Shown here piece by piece: positions 34,147 to 45,857 of a stretch of 64,000 nucleotides of DNA; position 1 is the first letter of the stretch, and each line of letters starts with the position of its first letter. The position numbers and the translations under genes were made by a program. Under the pieces are notes generated by a model. That model was not told the DNA's origin. It was given only the letters and a program-made list of their open reading frames with translations, and made no database searches. Source of the stretch: Larix kaempferi (Eukaryota > Streptophyta > Pinopsida > Pinales > Pinaceae); contig BSBM01000712.1 of the NCBI GenBank assembly GCA_027924585.1, positions 4,242,501 through 4,306,500 on the forward strand. The letters are read 5' to 3'.

Positions 34147-35060
34147 CTAGTAATGAAAAAACAACTTTAGGAATCTGCCATTCACAGGGTTTCCAAAGCT
34201 TTCACAATTAAGTTGGGCCAACTCATATGTGTTGTTGTCCTGGACTGTGATGATTTTGAAATGACCCAGCCATAGGTTGCCAAAATTCCCATGTTTAGAT
34301 CTTTCTTCTCTTCTAGCATCCCATTTCAAAACAAGATATCCATGCTGAAAATATAGAGCAATAGCCCTTCGGTCAAAACTTACTTTCATCTTGTCCTGGA
34401 AGATTCCAGAGGAGTCGTCCAACTGCTCTATGACCTATTGAACCTCTATCAACTGATGAATTCTCCTTTCCATATCATCTAGCTCTTCGCTTTCTGGTTG
34501 TTATAGCTTCATTACTGGGAGGCCCAACTGAATCGAGAGGACAAATTCCTTTCCATAAACCAACTAAAACAGTGAAGTACCTATAGCCCTTTTGACACTG
34601 ATTCTATCTTCCCATAATGCAAAATTTAGTTGGGAGTCCCAGGCCTTTTTCTTTGTAATGAGCATCTTCTTAATAATATCCACCAAGCTCTTATTTGAAG
34701 ACTCGGCCAAGCCATTTCCCTATGGGTAGTATGTTTTTGAATGAATTAATTCAATATTACAATTTTGACAAAAGCTCATCATTTTATATGATTTGAAGGC
34801 TTTAGCATTGTCTGTAAGTATATTCCTCGGGCAGCCAAATCTTGCGAAAATATTATCTTCTAGGAAGCTTATTATAACTAAGTCATTTTCATTCCTAGTG
34901 GGAATAGCTTCCCCCCACTTTAGTGAAGTAGTTAGTGGTCGTAAGGATCCATCTGTGTTGGACGCTAGAATGAGGGTTTATTTCCCCAATGTTATAGGTC
35001 AAATATGCACTTCTCCGTCCATGATCACATTGCCCCATTGATCACACAAAAGGACACTAA
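34147..35060 (-). pseudogene. element H integrase
   Basis: Reading down from 35030: GEINPHSS, YFTK, FLEDNIFARFGCPRNILTDN (second catalytic Asp), NGLAESSNKSLVDIIKKML (catalytic Glu), KKAWDSQLNFALWEDR, QLVYGKEF. The open C-terminal part is 34422-34147, with GYLVLKWDARREERSKHGNF and NGRFLKLFF. This is the C-terminal order of plant gypsy integrases. The first catalytic Asp block (normally W-G-x-D) is not preserved, and stops and frameshifts occur, so it is dead. It would insert element cDNA. Confidence 0.85.
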
Positions 35061-35278
35061 GGATTGAAGAGTTTGATTGACCTGGATGACTTGTTGCTAG
35101 AAGTACACTCTTCAGCTGAAAATATTGCAGTTTCTCATGATTTTACCACATGTATGCCCCTCCCTATATAGAAAACCAACGTACACCTTGAGAAAATACT
35201 CTACTTGGCTCAAGGACAACTAGCATACATCTCCCAAATTGTTGTAAAACATAGAAGTTGCTTACTGTGTGCTACTCT
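35061..35278 (-). other. degenerate upstream pol sequence of element H
   Basis: No clear HHCC zinc domain could be read. It ends where the F LTR is inferred to begin. Confidence 0.4.
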
Positions 35279-35971
35279 TGTTGTATGAAACCCGTGTACA
35301 TCTTAAGATGAATTAAAAAATATATTAATTTGACGAATTGGGATTAGTTGAAGTTGGTTCTCCAACTTCCCCAACCTCCCAATCCAACTACCTCTCCATC
35401 TAAACTGGCTACCTTGTCCCATAAATACAAGGAGGATCCATGAGAGGGGTTGGAGACATATAGTCATAAATGACCTAGAAAGAATACTTGGAGTACTGTT
35501 ACGCTAGAGGAATTCCCAAGTCCGAGTGAAGAACAGGAGCCCAAGATCCGGTTGCAGAAGCATCTCTACACATCAGGTATATTGTATTGATTCATGTTTC
35601 TTTGACAATAAAAAGGTCGAAACACCCTTCCTGTCCCAAATCGAATGTTTACTAGATTGTATATTCATTTGGATTAATATCTTGTTATATTTGATGATCA
35701 AGTTGTTTGTTCTTTCATCATATTTATTATATTCAAGATACATTGAGGAAGGTATCTTTTGTGTTGTAGGTTCGTCAAGCAGAAGATCAAGCAAGAGATC
35801 AAGCGAAAGACCAAGCGAAAGCTAGGACCAGCCATCAATAAGAGGTACTTCTTTCAATATCGATCTCTTTATTTTGTAGTAACTAAATTCAATGAAATCA
35901 ATGTGTTTACCTGTCAACCCCGCCCAGTTGGTAGTGGCCATCTCCTCACTGTAAGGTAGAAATCTTGAACA
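35279..35971 (+). repeat. element F 5' LTR (inferred edges)
   Basis: Starts TGTTGTATGAAACCCG, has a TATA-like cccataaatacaagg at about 35416-35430, and ends ATCTTGAACA just before a gypsy-type primer site. Both edges are inferred because no second copy is in the window. Confidence 0.55.
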
Positions 35972-35976
35972 ACCGA

Positions 35977-35995
35977 CTGGCGACTCCACTTGGGA
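35977..35995 (+). promoter_or_regulatory. element F primer binding site
   Basis: tggcgactccacttgggag, six bases after the LTR end, has the TGGCGAC... form seen as primer site in plant gypsy elements. I cannot name the tRNA with certainty. Confidence 0.55.
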
Positions 35996-37415
35996 GTAAC
36001 CGTGTTTTTTTCTACTCTAGGAGACCTAGTTAGGTTTTCTTCCAACCCATTTTTCAGTCATTTTTATTGTCTGAGAGGCCCTGTAGGTCTATGTTACCTG
36101 TTCTTTCTTTCCTGATTCATCTCAGTTGACTATTGCAAAGCCTATTTGTGCCCTTCTAAGATTCATAGTAGCATTTGTTTCCTGATGAATGCCCCTCCTT
36201 GCACTGCACAGTAGCATACCTATCCTGATGTACGCTGGTTTCTACAATGCACAGTAGTGTATTTTCCTATAGTGTCCAGTTTCCTGTTAGGGTTTGATTT
36301 CTAAGCTTTTGGTTTCTTTTCTAGTCTTGTGCTTTGTTTCCTGCACTGACCCCTGAGACCTTCCATGTCTCTATTGAGTCTGGTTTTCCTCTCCGGTGTC
36401 TTTTAGTTTTTTTTTGCTTGCTTGAGTCCTTGTTAAGTGTCTTCACTGCTTTCTATCCCTTTTTGAAGTTCGTGCACTATTCTCTTTCGGATATAGTTGT
36501 ACACTCTGGCCCTAGTTGCTTGTTGCAGTCATACAAACCTGTGTTATTATCATTAGTTGTTTGTAGCAACAATAGCATGCTTTCTCTTTGTATTATCCTT
36601 TCCATTAGGGTTTGAACTTCAATTTTGAGTCTTTAGGGTTTCTTCCGAAAGGTTGCTTGGTTTAGATACTTCCTGATTGTTTTTCCAGATGAGTTCAAGT
36701 GAGTCAAATTGTCCTAGTTAGCCTTTTTTCGAGTCCTTGTGTCTACTAAGGTCACTTGTTGGTTCACTTGCTTACTTCTTTACATGGCTTAGTGTTTTAT
36801 TAGGGTTTTGATGCTTAGGAGCAGCCTGTTAGGCCTCCCGTTCCGTTATGAGAATTTATTTTCCCTATCTCTTTTACACTTTGTTTCAAAGTCTCAAGTT
36901 TTTCTTTTGCAAAAACTTGGTAAGTCAAGTCTTCCTCAAATCGTTTGATTTGTTTGTTTTGAACCATTTAGGTGTTAGTCTTACTCGCACTTCACATTTA
37001 GATCTTGCTTGCTTTTGTACAAGTTCTCTTTCTTTTACATTTATCAGAAAAGAAAAAAAATTGTTCAAGTAGCTTAGCAGAAAGGTCTTTCATCGTTTTA
37101 AGGTAGCATAGTTTGCTTTAAAATATTAAAAGAAAAATACAAAAAGATTTTGATTTAGGATTGCCTAGTTTCCGATTTTTGAAAGAATATAAATGGAAAA
37201 GAGAAAAGTATTGTGAATTTGAAAGCATTATTTTACAAGTACTTTACTTTCATAACAAACCATTCCACACACCGCACTACAACCCTTGAGTGACAAGTAG
37301 CCCTTAAAAAGAAACTATTAATAAAATTTATTAGCAACATTTTTATTTTTAGGTATACATGACATCAACTACCTTAAGCTAGAGTTTCAAGCTTAAATCA
37401 TCTTAAACTGCTCAA
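35996..37415 (+). other. element F leader, first part
   Basis: T-rich noncoding stretch with no supported gene. It resumes after the D insertion at 51505. Confidence 0.6.
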
Positions 37416-37829
37416 TGTTAAGATTCAATATGCTAAGACAGAAAATATCAACATTACATTCCATTTCACAATAATAGAATATACAGGAGCACTGAAGAAA
37501 CAACAAGCACAACATAGACACAAGAGACATAGATTTATCTTGGGAAACCCTCATCGGGTAGAAAACCCAGCAAAGCTTCCGCAATATAGATGACCAGCAA
37601 TATACAAATATGAAAACCAAAGACATGATCTCCTCCTCCTCCATAGCAGACCTCTCTCTCACAAGTGTACTACATTTCAAGTGACGGAAGTGTATCAAAT
37701 GAGGAGCTCACCTCCTCTATTTATACACATCTCCGACTTGTAGAATATATTAACTAGGTTGGCCCCAACTTTACTATTGGGTTAAACACCCCAATACAAT
37801 TGATTGGGCCGACCCCTCTAGGTTGGTCT
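37416..37829 (-). repeat. element D 3' LTR, left piece
   Basis: Matches 50902 onward (tgttaagattcaatatgc). Interrupted at the 5 bp ggtct (37825-37829), which is repeated at 44836-44840 after element C. The minus-strand TATA GTGTATAAATAGAGG lies near 37713-37727. Confidence 0.93.
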
Positions 37830-38475
37830 TGTTGATGCATATGTAACTTCAGAATGTATTTCACATATATGCATATTGTATTCCTATAGAGATGTTATTA
37901 TTCCTCTATACGGAAGTGTCGTCATTTATATTGTAAGTGTCGTAACTTATACTTGATGGGTTATTAGACCACCTTGTTGGGGTCGGCCCTGTATAAGTCA
38001 TGTGGGTCAAAAGGTTATTAGACTACCCTATTGGGGGTCGGCCATGTGGGTCAAAGGGCTATTAGACCACCCTAGTGGGGGTCGGCCCAGTCAGCATTAT
38101 GTTAAGTGGTTAAGTTGAGGCTGACCTAGTTGAGTAAAGGTCAAGTCAAGTTAGTGTATAAATAGAGAGTGTGTCTCTCTCATTTTACACATTCTATTCT
38201 CTCACTCACACTTGGGAGAGTGGTGCACTTGTGGAGGAGGAGGCTCTACTACTAGGAGAAGACTATCTCTTGTATTCTGGTTGTATCATTGCTCTATCTA
38301 TCTCTGAGGAAGTTATTGGGGTTTTTCACCTTTATGGTTTTTCCCAAGTAAACTTTGTGTCTCTTATGTGCTTGCATTATTGTGTCCATGATTGATATGC
38401 TGTAGATTTGATGTACATGTTCTTCTCTCAGTTAAGATCCTAGATCAGATTGAATTAAATTCTGAAAATTTAACA
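37830..38475 (+). repeat. element C 5' LTR (646 bp)
   Basis: Starts TGTTGATGCATATGTAACTT and ends ATTTAACA. TATA box gtgtataaatagagag at about 38154-38169. The unit ggttattagaccaccctann gggggtcggcc occurs three times, against two in the 3' LTR, which explains most of the 54 bp length difference. Confidence 0.95.
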
Positions 38476-38487
38476 TGGTATCAGAGC
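38476..38487 (+). promoter_or_regulatory. element C primer binding site (tRNA-iMet)
   Basis: tggtatcagagc directly after the 5' LTR. Confidence 0.95.
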
Positions 38488-39819
38488 TAACCTGAAAGAA
38501 TGCATGATATGGCATGTATGACACTTGTTGCACTTACGATGCTAGGGCTTGATATAGAAAAAACCAGTCATCATAGCACTTTCTCTCTAAATCCATTTTG
38601 GTGAAGTTTTCAGATCTGAAACTTTTACAGGTCGAATATCAGATCGCCGTGTACCTTGTGTCCAAAGGAAAACCTCTAAATCGTTGTACTTTATGATTTA
38701 TGATCTGTACAATATAGGGTTTCTGCCTCTTCCAGATCTGAGTCAAAATCAGGTGACCTTGGGAAAAAGGTCATAAATTGGGCTAGGAAGATCCAAATGA
38801 AATTTCGTAAAATGTAACAGGTAGTACACAGACTGTACTATCTTAGGAAAATGTTTTAGAGGTCGAAGTTGAAACAGTGACATATGGCATGCCGTACAAG
38901 TTCGCTCTCCTGTATTATCCCATAAACAAGTCACTGTGCGAAACTTGGAATAACTCTCTCTCAGAGAATCCAATTGAGGTCAGACCTATAGAGATGAAAA
39001 GATAATAGGTTGGGATATCCCAAGAAAAGCTTTCAGAGGCCGAAGTTGAAACAGTGACACGTGGCACTCCGTACAAGTTTGCTCTCTTGTATTATCCCAT
39101 AAACAGGTCACGTTGCGACACTTGGCATAACTCTCTCTCAGAGAAACCAATTGAGGTCAGACCTATAGGGATGGAAATATAACAGGTCGAGTTATCTTAG
39201 AAAAAATGTTCAAACCCTGTGGATCAAAAAGTTCATAGTTACACCAGAAACAATCAGGTACATATTTATGTCAAAACAGAATTATTTTTTAGTACCTTCA
39301 TTCATGGCTTCCGGAATTTAGGGCTTCGAAGAAAGTTGGAATTTTTGTAATCGGAGACCACGGCTGGATGCTACTCATCAAAATCAAAATTTAGAGACCA
39401 AGATCAGATTTTTTGGTTGGGCAGAAGGCCAGGTTTGATCAAACCCCAGTTCGGGACTTTGATCAGAAAGATGGAAAATTAGGGCTTCTACAAATATTGG
39501 AATTTTAGAAATCTATGACCACGGCTGGAAGCTCCTTAGAAAAATAGAAGCTTAGAGTTTTGAATCAAATATTTTGGTTGGGTGAAGCTCTAGGAAACTC
39601 AAACCCTAATTCAGGGTCCTCCCTAGTGAATCCAGAAATCTAAAAGGCAATTTTGAGGGGTGAAACTTTGCAGTTTTCAAATTCTGAATATACCAACTTG
39701 ATCAGCTCATCAAGGCGCATATTTCTATACTTTCGGAAGTTTGAAATTCAAAGTTTGAATTTTTGGGGTTTCTTTGACAAACCCTAATCCAACTCTAGGT
39801 CCAGTTCTTGCAAATCAAG
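38488..39819 (+). other. element C leader with two tandem duplications
   Basis: A unit of about 180 bp (ggtcgaagttgaaacagtga through gaggtcagacctata) occurs twice, at about 38860-38985 and 39040-39165; element D has one copy near 50380-50520. A second unit (agggcttc...ccacggctgga...tttggttggg) occurs twice between 39315 and 39580. No coding support. Confidence 0.75.
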
Positions 39820-39955
39820 TGGATTGGGTTGATCATAGAAGAAGATGGATTGGTCACCTGCATAAGTGAAGAAGTTCTTGTCTCAGAGGGAGATGAGGCT
39901 AAGGCCTTCCATAAGAAGATTACAAGTAATCTTGACAAGTATGGCTTACAGGTAT
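39820..39955 (+). pseudogene. element C gag-start fragment
   Basis: The frame reads WIGLIIEEDGLVTCISEEVL then EGDEAKAFHKKITSNLDKYG, matching the gag segment of element A just after its start (with EEAKALHKKNL). The rest of gag, including the zinc knuckle, is absent. Confidence 0.7.
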
Positions 39956-41470
39956 GTTTCATGGTTAAGTTTATCATATGTTTGTCTTCATATCATTACA
40001 GTACAATCTTGATTAATTACTGGACTTTTCGTATCACCTTAATAGAAGATATTCATTGATTAAGGTTTTGACACTTATGATTGTACTAATGCATTGTGAT
40101 GTTGTATGAGGTTTATGTTGTTTGCTAACACAAAAGGTACACCATGAAAGTCATATCATGTTCTACTTCAAGAACATATGCTCATGGTGACATGAAGACA
40201 AAGATTCATCCATTGTCATGGATCACATAGAAGATCTACTTTCGAGGTATGTATAACTTGGTTCTATAATGGTTAACTTATGAGACATGCAGGTTACTAG
40301 CACAAGTCACTGAAGAAGAACTAGAAGACATTATGCGGGTATGTTAGACATAACTAGCTAGCATGCTAATCCAGGTATGCTTTTCCATATCAAGCTAGAA
40401 TCCTACCTTGTGTTAGGATCTTATACTGTTGTGTTGTTGAAAATGATTATTCATGAAGTCATAGGTTTGAATAATCATGGTTGTATGCATATTATGTTTC
40501 TTACCATAATTGATGATATGACTAACCAGAAGAATCATGAAGGTATACGTTTGAATAATCATGGGTTTTATGCATATTATATCTCTTATCTTGATTGATG
40601 ATTCAACTAACCAGAAGAGTCCTATGATCAAATAAGAATATGTATGAGTAAAAGAAGACTTCCCTGAAACCTTGAATACTAATGTTTATTATCTGTGAAT
40701 GATCATGAATATACATGTTTAAGATTATTGTGTTTTGATAGTATTAAGATTATACTAATAAATTTGTGATTATGTATGAGACCTCAAGGATAACACAATG
40801 ATGATACTAATAAGCATGCATAGTGATTAAGGATGGATGTAAGTTCAAGGACAGGTAATCCAGGAAGCAAAGATCAAGAGGGAGCACACTCTAGTTGTTC
40901 TTGCAAGAAAGCAAAGGAGCACACTTCAGTAGTTTCTGCAAGGATGTAGATATTTAGAGGGAGTTGACCACTTCTCACAATCCACATAAGAATGGAGTTG
41001 CAGAAAAGAAGCAAAGACTGAGAGGGAGTCAACCCAACAAACAAACAAAGATAAGTATTTAAATTGTCATTACTTGCATATTTTATTGTTTCAATAATAC
41101 TGTTCAATAATGTATATACTGATGTTCCTAGAATTAGGTTGTGTATTATGCATATTAGAATAGTTGAATTAATGAACAGTATACTACTAATATGCATGGG
41201 TAAGTGGCCTATGGAACTGTACAACATTCCATTGCTACTTATCTAGAATGAAACCTCTTTGCTGACATGTTGGGAGTTGTCCACACTCTTAACAATGTTC
41301 TGGTAGAGATTGGAAGGCATCTAGAAAGTTACGGGATATGGATAAATGTTGTATTGAAGCATTGGCTAAGATAATTGCATGACTATATGACATATTTCTT
41401 TATGTGTAAGAATTTGTTCTGAAAACTATGAGATGTTTTCTAATCATGCAATTTAACTTGTTGTGTAGGA
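39956..41470 (+). other. element C replaced interior (noncoding), with an integrase scrap
   Basis: Where gag, protease and integrase should be, there is AT-rich DNA homologous in inverted orientation to the D interior (about 47960-49260). One coding scrap near 40975-41020 reads PHKNGVAEKKQR, the catalytic-Glu end of a copia integrase, so the DNA derives in part from a broken pol. Confidence 0.7.
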
Positions 41471-41474
41471 AAGA

Positions 41475-41840
41475 TCATATGCCATCACCTACAAAAGAAG
41501 AACTACAACATTTGTTCAGCAACAAAATTATCTATTGAAGATATTGAAGTTCCCAGGATATGGGAAGAATGCCATGATCCGTCGATCATGAAGAATGATG
41601 TTTGGGATGTAGTCCCACAACCTGAAGGGAAGTTTGTTATGACTTCCATATGGATCCATCAAGATCAAGCATGCTGCAGATGGAAGCATAGAGAAATATA
41701 AAAGTGATGAAATAGAAGATACACCAGATGGATTTCAAGATAGCTTTCTTGAATGGTGTAGTTGAAGAAGAAGTGTATGTGGAGCAGCCACTTGGTTCTG
41801 AGACACATGACAGGGAGTCATATATGTGCAAAACTTGAGG
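41475..41840 (+). pseudogene. element C RT N-terminal scraps
   Basis: Frames give MKNDVWDVVPQPEGKFVMTS (about 41585-41645) and QMDFKIAFLNGVVEEEVYVE (about 41725-41785), both aligning with the start of the A RT. The catalytic YVDD region is deleted; the next block starts at the FLGMEVW site. Confidence 0.8.
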
Positions 41841-42698
41841 ATGATGCACCACTTTCTAGGTATGGAGGTGTGGTAGAGTGCAGATGGAATATTCCTTGGA
41901 CAAGGGAAGTATGCAATAGAAATACTGAAGAGGTTCGGGATGGTGGACTGTGAGGCTATGGCATCGAACCCGAAGCTTCTGTGTGATGCTTCATCTGAAC
42001 CAGTTGATGTCACTATGTATCGTCAGATGATTGGTTCCTTGATGTACCTGACGAACATGAGACCAGATATTTGCTTTGCGGTGAACACATTGAGCCAGTT
42101 CCTGACAGATCCGAGGAGTATTCACCTGGTTGCTGTAAAGCATATTCTGAGGTACCTGAAAGGTACAGTGGATTATGGGCTCAAGTATGGAGCGAATCAA
42201 AAGTTTAACCTGCAGGGTTATGTTGATTCAGATTGGGCAGGCAGTGCTGCAGATAGGAAGAGCACATCTGGGTGTTGCTTCAGTATGGGATCAGGTGTGA
42301 TCTCTTGGTTCAGCAATAAGCAGTCCTGTGTAGCACTGAGTACAGCTGAGGCAGAGTATGTTACAACCTGTTCAGCTAGTTGTGAGGCAGTATGGCTATG
42401 AAAGCTACTGTCTGAGTTATTTGATCTCTTGTTGGATGCTACTGGTATCTTTTGTGATAACCAGAGTTGTGTGAAGCTGTCCGAGAACCTAGTGTTTCAT
42501 GACAGGTCGAAACACATAGAGATCAAATATCACTATTTCAGGGATATGGTGTAGAGAGGAGCTGTGAAGCTCCTGTACATTATGACGGATGAGCAGATTG
42601 CAGATGTGCTGACGAAGCCACTAGCTAGGGTGAAGTGTGAGTACTTCAGGGAGAGGGTTGGTGTTCTTCAGATTGATGACATTTCGAGGAAGAAGTGA
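41841..42698 (+). pseudogene. element C RT C-terminus and RNase H
   Basis: One frame from MMHHFLGMEVW through an in-frame TAG (41874-41876), then SADGIFLGQGKYAIEILKRF, YRQMIGSLMYLTNMRPDICF and VDSDWAGSAADRKSTSGCC (the RNase H start). It continues through AEAEYVTTCSAS, GIFCDNQSCVKLSENLVFHD and HIEIKYHYFRDMV to EQIADVLTKPLARVKCEYF, ending ISRKK and a stop at 42696-42698. Two further in-frame stops lie at 42399-42401 and about 42552. Without YVDD it cannot be an RT. Confidence 0.92.
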
Positions 42699-42769
42699 TG
42701 GACACATTTGCAGAAGCCATTCCAAGCATGTTGGAAGGAGGATCCTTCACATGGCTGTGGATGTAAGCG

Positions 42770-43290
42770 CTAGATGATGAGCATCATGACAATGCTACAG
42801 TTACTCCTCTGTATACTCATCATGTTGGATGCTAGATATGATCAGTTGGATCATTTATATATGTATGCATCATGTTGGATGTTGGATATGATTGGTTGGA
42901 TCATTTGTATGTATTTTGTATATGCATCATGTTGGATGCTTGGACCATGTATGTGTATATGTATCAGGTGGATACATTGTATGATCAGGTGGATCATGTA
43001 TGGTGATATGTATCATGTATTTGTATTTGTATCAGGTGGATACACTGTATGATCAGGTGGATCATGTATGATGATATGTATCAGGTAGATACTTGGTATG
43101 CATCAGGTAGATGCATTGTATGATCAGGTGGATCATGTATGGTGATATGTATCATGTATTTGTATTTGTATGAGGTGGATACACTGTATGATCAGGTGGA
43201 TCATGTATGATGATATGTATAAGGTAGATACATGGTATGCATCAGGTAGATGCATTGTATGATCAGGATGATCATGGATGACGAGCTTCA
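42770..43290 (+). repeat. element C 3' UTR array 1 (alternating 68 and 71 bp units)
   Basis: The word gatcaggtgg begins at 42983, 43051, 43122 and 43190, with gatcaggatg at 43261. The steps of 68, 71, 68 and 71 make a 139 bp higher-order unit. The region before 42980 has looser forms of the same words. Confidence 0.92.
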
Positions 43291-43419
43291 GGATGTTGCT
43301 CCAGATGACATACAGCAGGATGTTGCAGTGATGATGATCAGGATGATCATCTGTACAACAGGATGATGTATGGTGAGTATCAGGTTGATACTCTGTGGCC
43401 ATGGAACAGGTTGTGCATA

Positions 43420-44045
43420 TAAGCATGTAATTTGTGCCCTAGGAGATTTGCAGAGTCTTTCGAGGTTTTTCCTATGGCATGTAATTTGTACCCTAGGATA
43501 TCTGGCAAATCCTCTTTCAAGGTTTTGCTTGGGAGGACATATAATTTGTGCCCTGGGAGATCTGCAGATAGTCTTTCAAGGTTTTTCCTATGGAATGTAA
43601 TTTGTGCCCTGGGATATCTGGCAGATGCTCTTTTGAGGTTTTGTCCTATGGCATGTAATTTGTGCCCTGGGAGATGCGATAGGTTGAGCCGTGTTCTTGT
43701 AATCAGTCCTGTGATGCTCTTTCGAGGTTTTTCCATGACCACATGTAATTTGTGCCCTGGGAGATCCGATAGGTTGAGCCTTGTGCTTGTAATCAGTCCT
43801 GGGATGCTCTTTCAAGGTTTTGTGGTGACCACATGTAATTTGTACCTTGGGAGATCCAATAGGTTGAGCCTTGTGCTCGTAATCAGTCATGGGATTCTCT
43901 TCCGAGGTTTTGTGGTGGGGTCACATATAATAAGTCCTGGAGATCTGGACAGGATGAAAAAGGCCTCAGATGCTCTTTAGGGTTCTTGCTAGTCAAGAGA
44001 CTCTTTTAAGGTTTTGTGACACATGTAATAAGTCCTGAGATTTCC
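43420..44045 (+). repeat. element C 3' UTR array 2 (54-60 then 90-98 bp units)
   Basis: Units begin with catgtaatttgtgccctggg or a variant at 43424, 43478, 43538, 43594, 43652, 43742, 43832, 43924 and 44022. The first steps are 54-60 bp. Later steps are 90-98 bp because a segment with gataggttgagcc and tgtaatcagtcc was added to the unit. Confidence 0.9.
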
Positions 44046-44230
44046 ACATTATGGCCAGTGATGATGAAGACCTTCAGGTGTTGAGCCTACATCCAGTATG
44101 AAAAAGGACTGGCTCTGTAGAACTTCCTATGATGAGTAGATTTAGAGATTGATTGAGATAGCAGCAGCAGTGACGATGATCCAGAGAAGATAACTTGTGC
44201 TAGAAGACCTGTGTCGAGAAATACCTTCCT

Positions 44231-44243
44231 ATTTAAGAGGGAG
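44231..44243 (+). promoter_or_regulatory. element C polypurine tract
   Basis: aagagggag directly precedes the 3' LTR start at 44244. Confidence 0.85.
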
Positions 44244-44835
44244 TGTTGATGTATATGTAACTTCGGAATGTATTTCACATATATGCATATTGTATTCCTA
44301 TAGAGATGTTATTATTCCTCTATACGGAAGTGTCGTCATTTATATTGTAAGTGTCATAACTTATACCTGATGGGTTATTAGACCACCCTATTGGGGGTCG
44401 ACCATATGGGTCAAAGGGTTATTAGACCACCCTAGTGGGGGTCAGCCCTGTCAGCATTATGTTAAGTGGTTAAGTTGAGGCCGACCTAGTTGAGTAAAGG
44501 TCAAGTCAAGTTAGTGTATAAATAGAGAGTGTGTCTCTCTCATTTTACACATTCTATTCTCTCACTCACACTTAGGAGAGTGGTGCACTTGTGGAGGAGG
44601 AGGCTCTACTTCTAGGAGAAGACTATCTCTTGTATTCTGGTTGTATCATTGCTCTATCTATCTCTGAGGAAGTTATTGGGGTTTTTCACCTTTATGGTTT
44701 TCCCCAAGTAAACGCTGTGTCTCTTGTGTGCTTGAATTATTGTGTCCATGATTGATATGATGTAGATTTGTTGTACATGTTGTTGTCTCAGTTAAGATCC
44801 TAGATCAGATTGAAGTAAATTCTGAAAATTTAATA
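44244..44835 (+). repeat. element C 3' LTR (592 bp)
   Basis: Matches the 5' LTR closely apart from one missing 44-54 bp sub-repeat. Ends AATTTAATA (CA changed to TA), followed by ggtct. Confidence 0.95.
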
Positions 44836-45031
44836 GGTCTAACAACCCTTTGACCCACATAACACATACAGGGCCGATCCCCACTAGGGAAGTCTAATAA
44901 CCCAAGTTACCACATTCTGACGGAGGAATAAACATCTCCAGAGATACAATAATATCTCCATGGAGGAATGAAACATATCCGGAATAATAAAGTACAAATA
45001 TAATATTCTTTGAAGTTACAATATTTCAACA
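44836..45031 (-). repeat. element D 3' LTR, right piece
   Basis: Continues the D LTR after element C and matches 51309-51504; ends caatatttcaaca. Confidence 0.93.
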
Positions 45032-45249
45032 CTCCCCCTTAACGAGAAGGATATTATAACAGCATCTGTACGAGCAAAGAGTCATCAACATCATACATGA
45101 TACATCTATAAATCATTGGAAGATTTCTCAACATCATCAGTAACTCAAGCAGTTACTGGAACATCTTCAATACTGGAACATCAACATCTTCAGTATCGAG
45201 TCTTTATCTTCTGCAGCACTCGAATAGCTACAGCAACATCAACATATGG

Positions 45250-45490
45250 ATCCTCATGATCATCAGCATCGTCATCACACGATCATCAACATCATCATCA
45301 CACGATCATCAACATCATCATCACACGATCATCGGAATCATCATCACATGATCATCAACATTGTCATCACACGATCATCAGCATCGTCATCACACGATTA
45401 TCAGCATCGTCATCACACGATCATCAGCATCGTCATCACACGATTATCAACATCGTTATCATACAATCATCAGCATCATCATCTAGACCA
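45250..45490 (-). repeat. element D 3' UTR array 1 (exact 23 bp period)
   Basis: The gatcatca/gattatca word starts at 45281, 45304, 45327, 45350, 45373, 45396, 45419 and 45442, with a variant at 45465: nine units at exactly 23 bp. A looser atcaatacaagtatcctcat array follows (about 45560-45750). Confidence 0.93.
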
Positions 45491-45857
45491 TCATGATCAT
45501 CAGCATCATCATCTAGACCATCACGATCAATAGCATCGTCATCTAGATCATCAGTATTAGTATCCACACCAATACAAGGATACACATCATCAATACAAGT
45601 ATACATATCATCAATACAAGTATACATACATGTATCCTCATCAATACATATCATCAATATCAATACAAGTATCCTCATCAATCAATACATATCATCAATA
45701 TCAATAGAAGTATCCTAATCAATACAAGTATCCTCATCAATCAAGTATACACAATAGCAGCATACTCTGCAATACACATGATCCTTCCTTTCAGAATTAT
45801 GGGATCAATCTTATCACAATCATGTTTAAGACTATCCTTCCTTTCGGAATTACGGGA

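Larger units (their letters stand above)
31605..35278 (-). mobile_element. Ty3/gypsy element H, 3' half
   Basis: Minus-strand order: integrase (about 35030-34147), 3' untranslated region, polypurine-like tract, 3' LTR (32553-31605). The upstream RT and RNase H are missing because the plus-strand element F starts at about 35279. H carries no chromodomain. Its left edge (tgttag, preceded by gtatc) cuts the protease of element I, so insertion into I is the simplest reading. Confidence 0.65.
37830..44835 (+). mobile_element. Ty1/copia-derived element C (7.0 kb, nested in the 3' LTR of D)
   Basis: 5' LTR 37830-38475, 3' LTR 44244-44835, target duplication ggtct on both sides, tRNA-iMet site, polypurine tract. 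The internal part keeps only a gag-start fragment (39820-39955), short integrase and RT pieces and one longer RT-RNase H frame (41862-42698), so it is non-autonomous. The LTRs are the same family as element A. Two tandem arrays occupy the 3' untranslated region. Confidence 0.96.
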
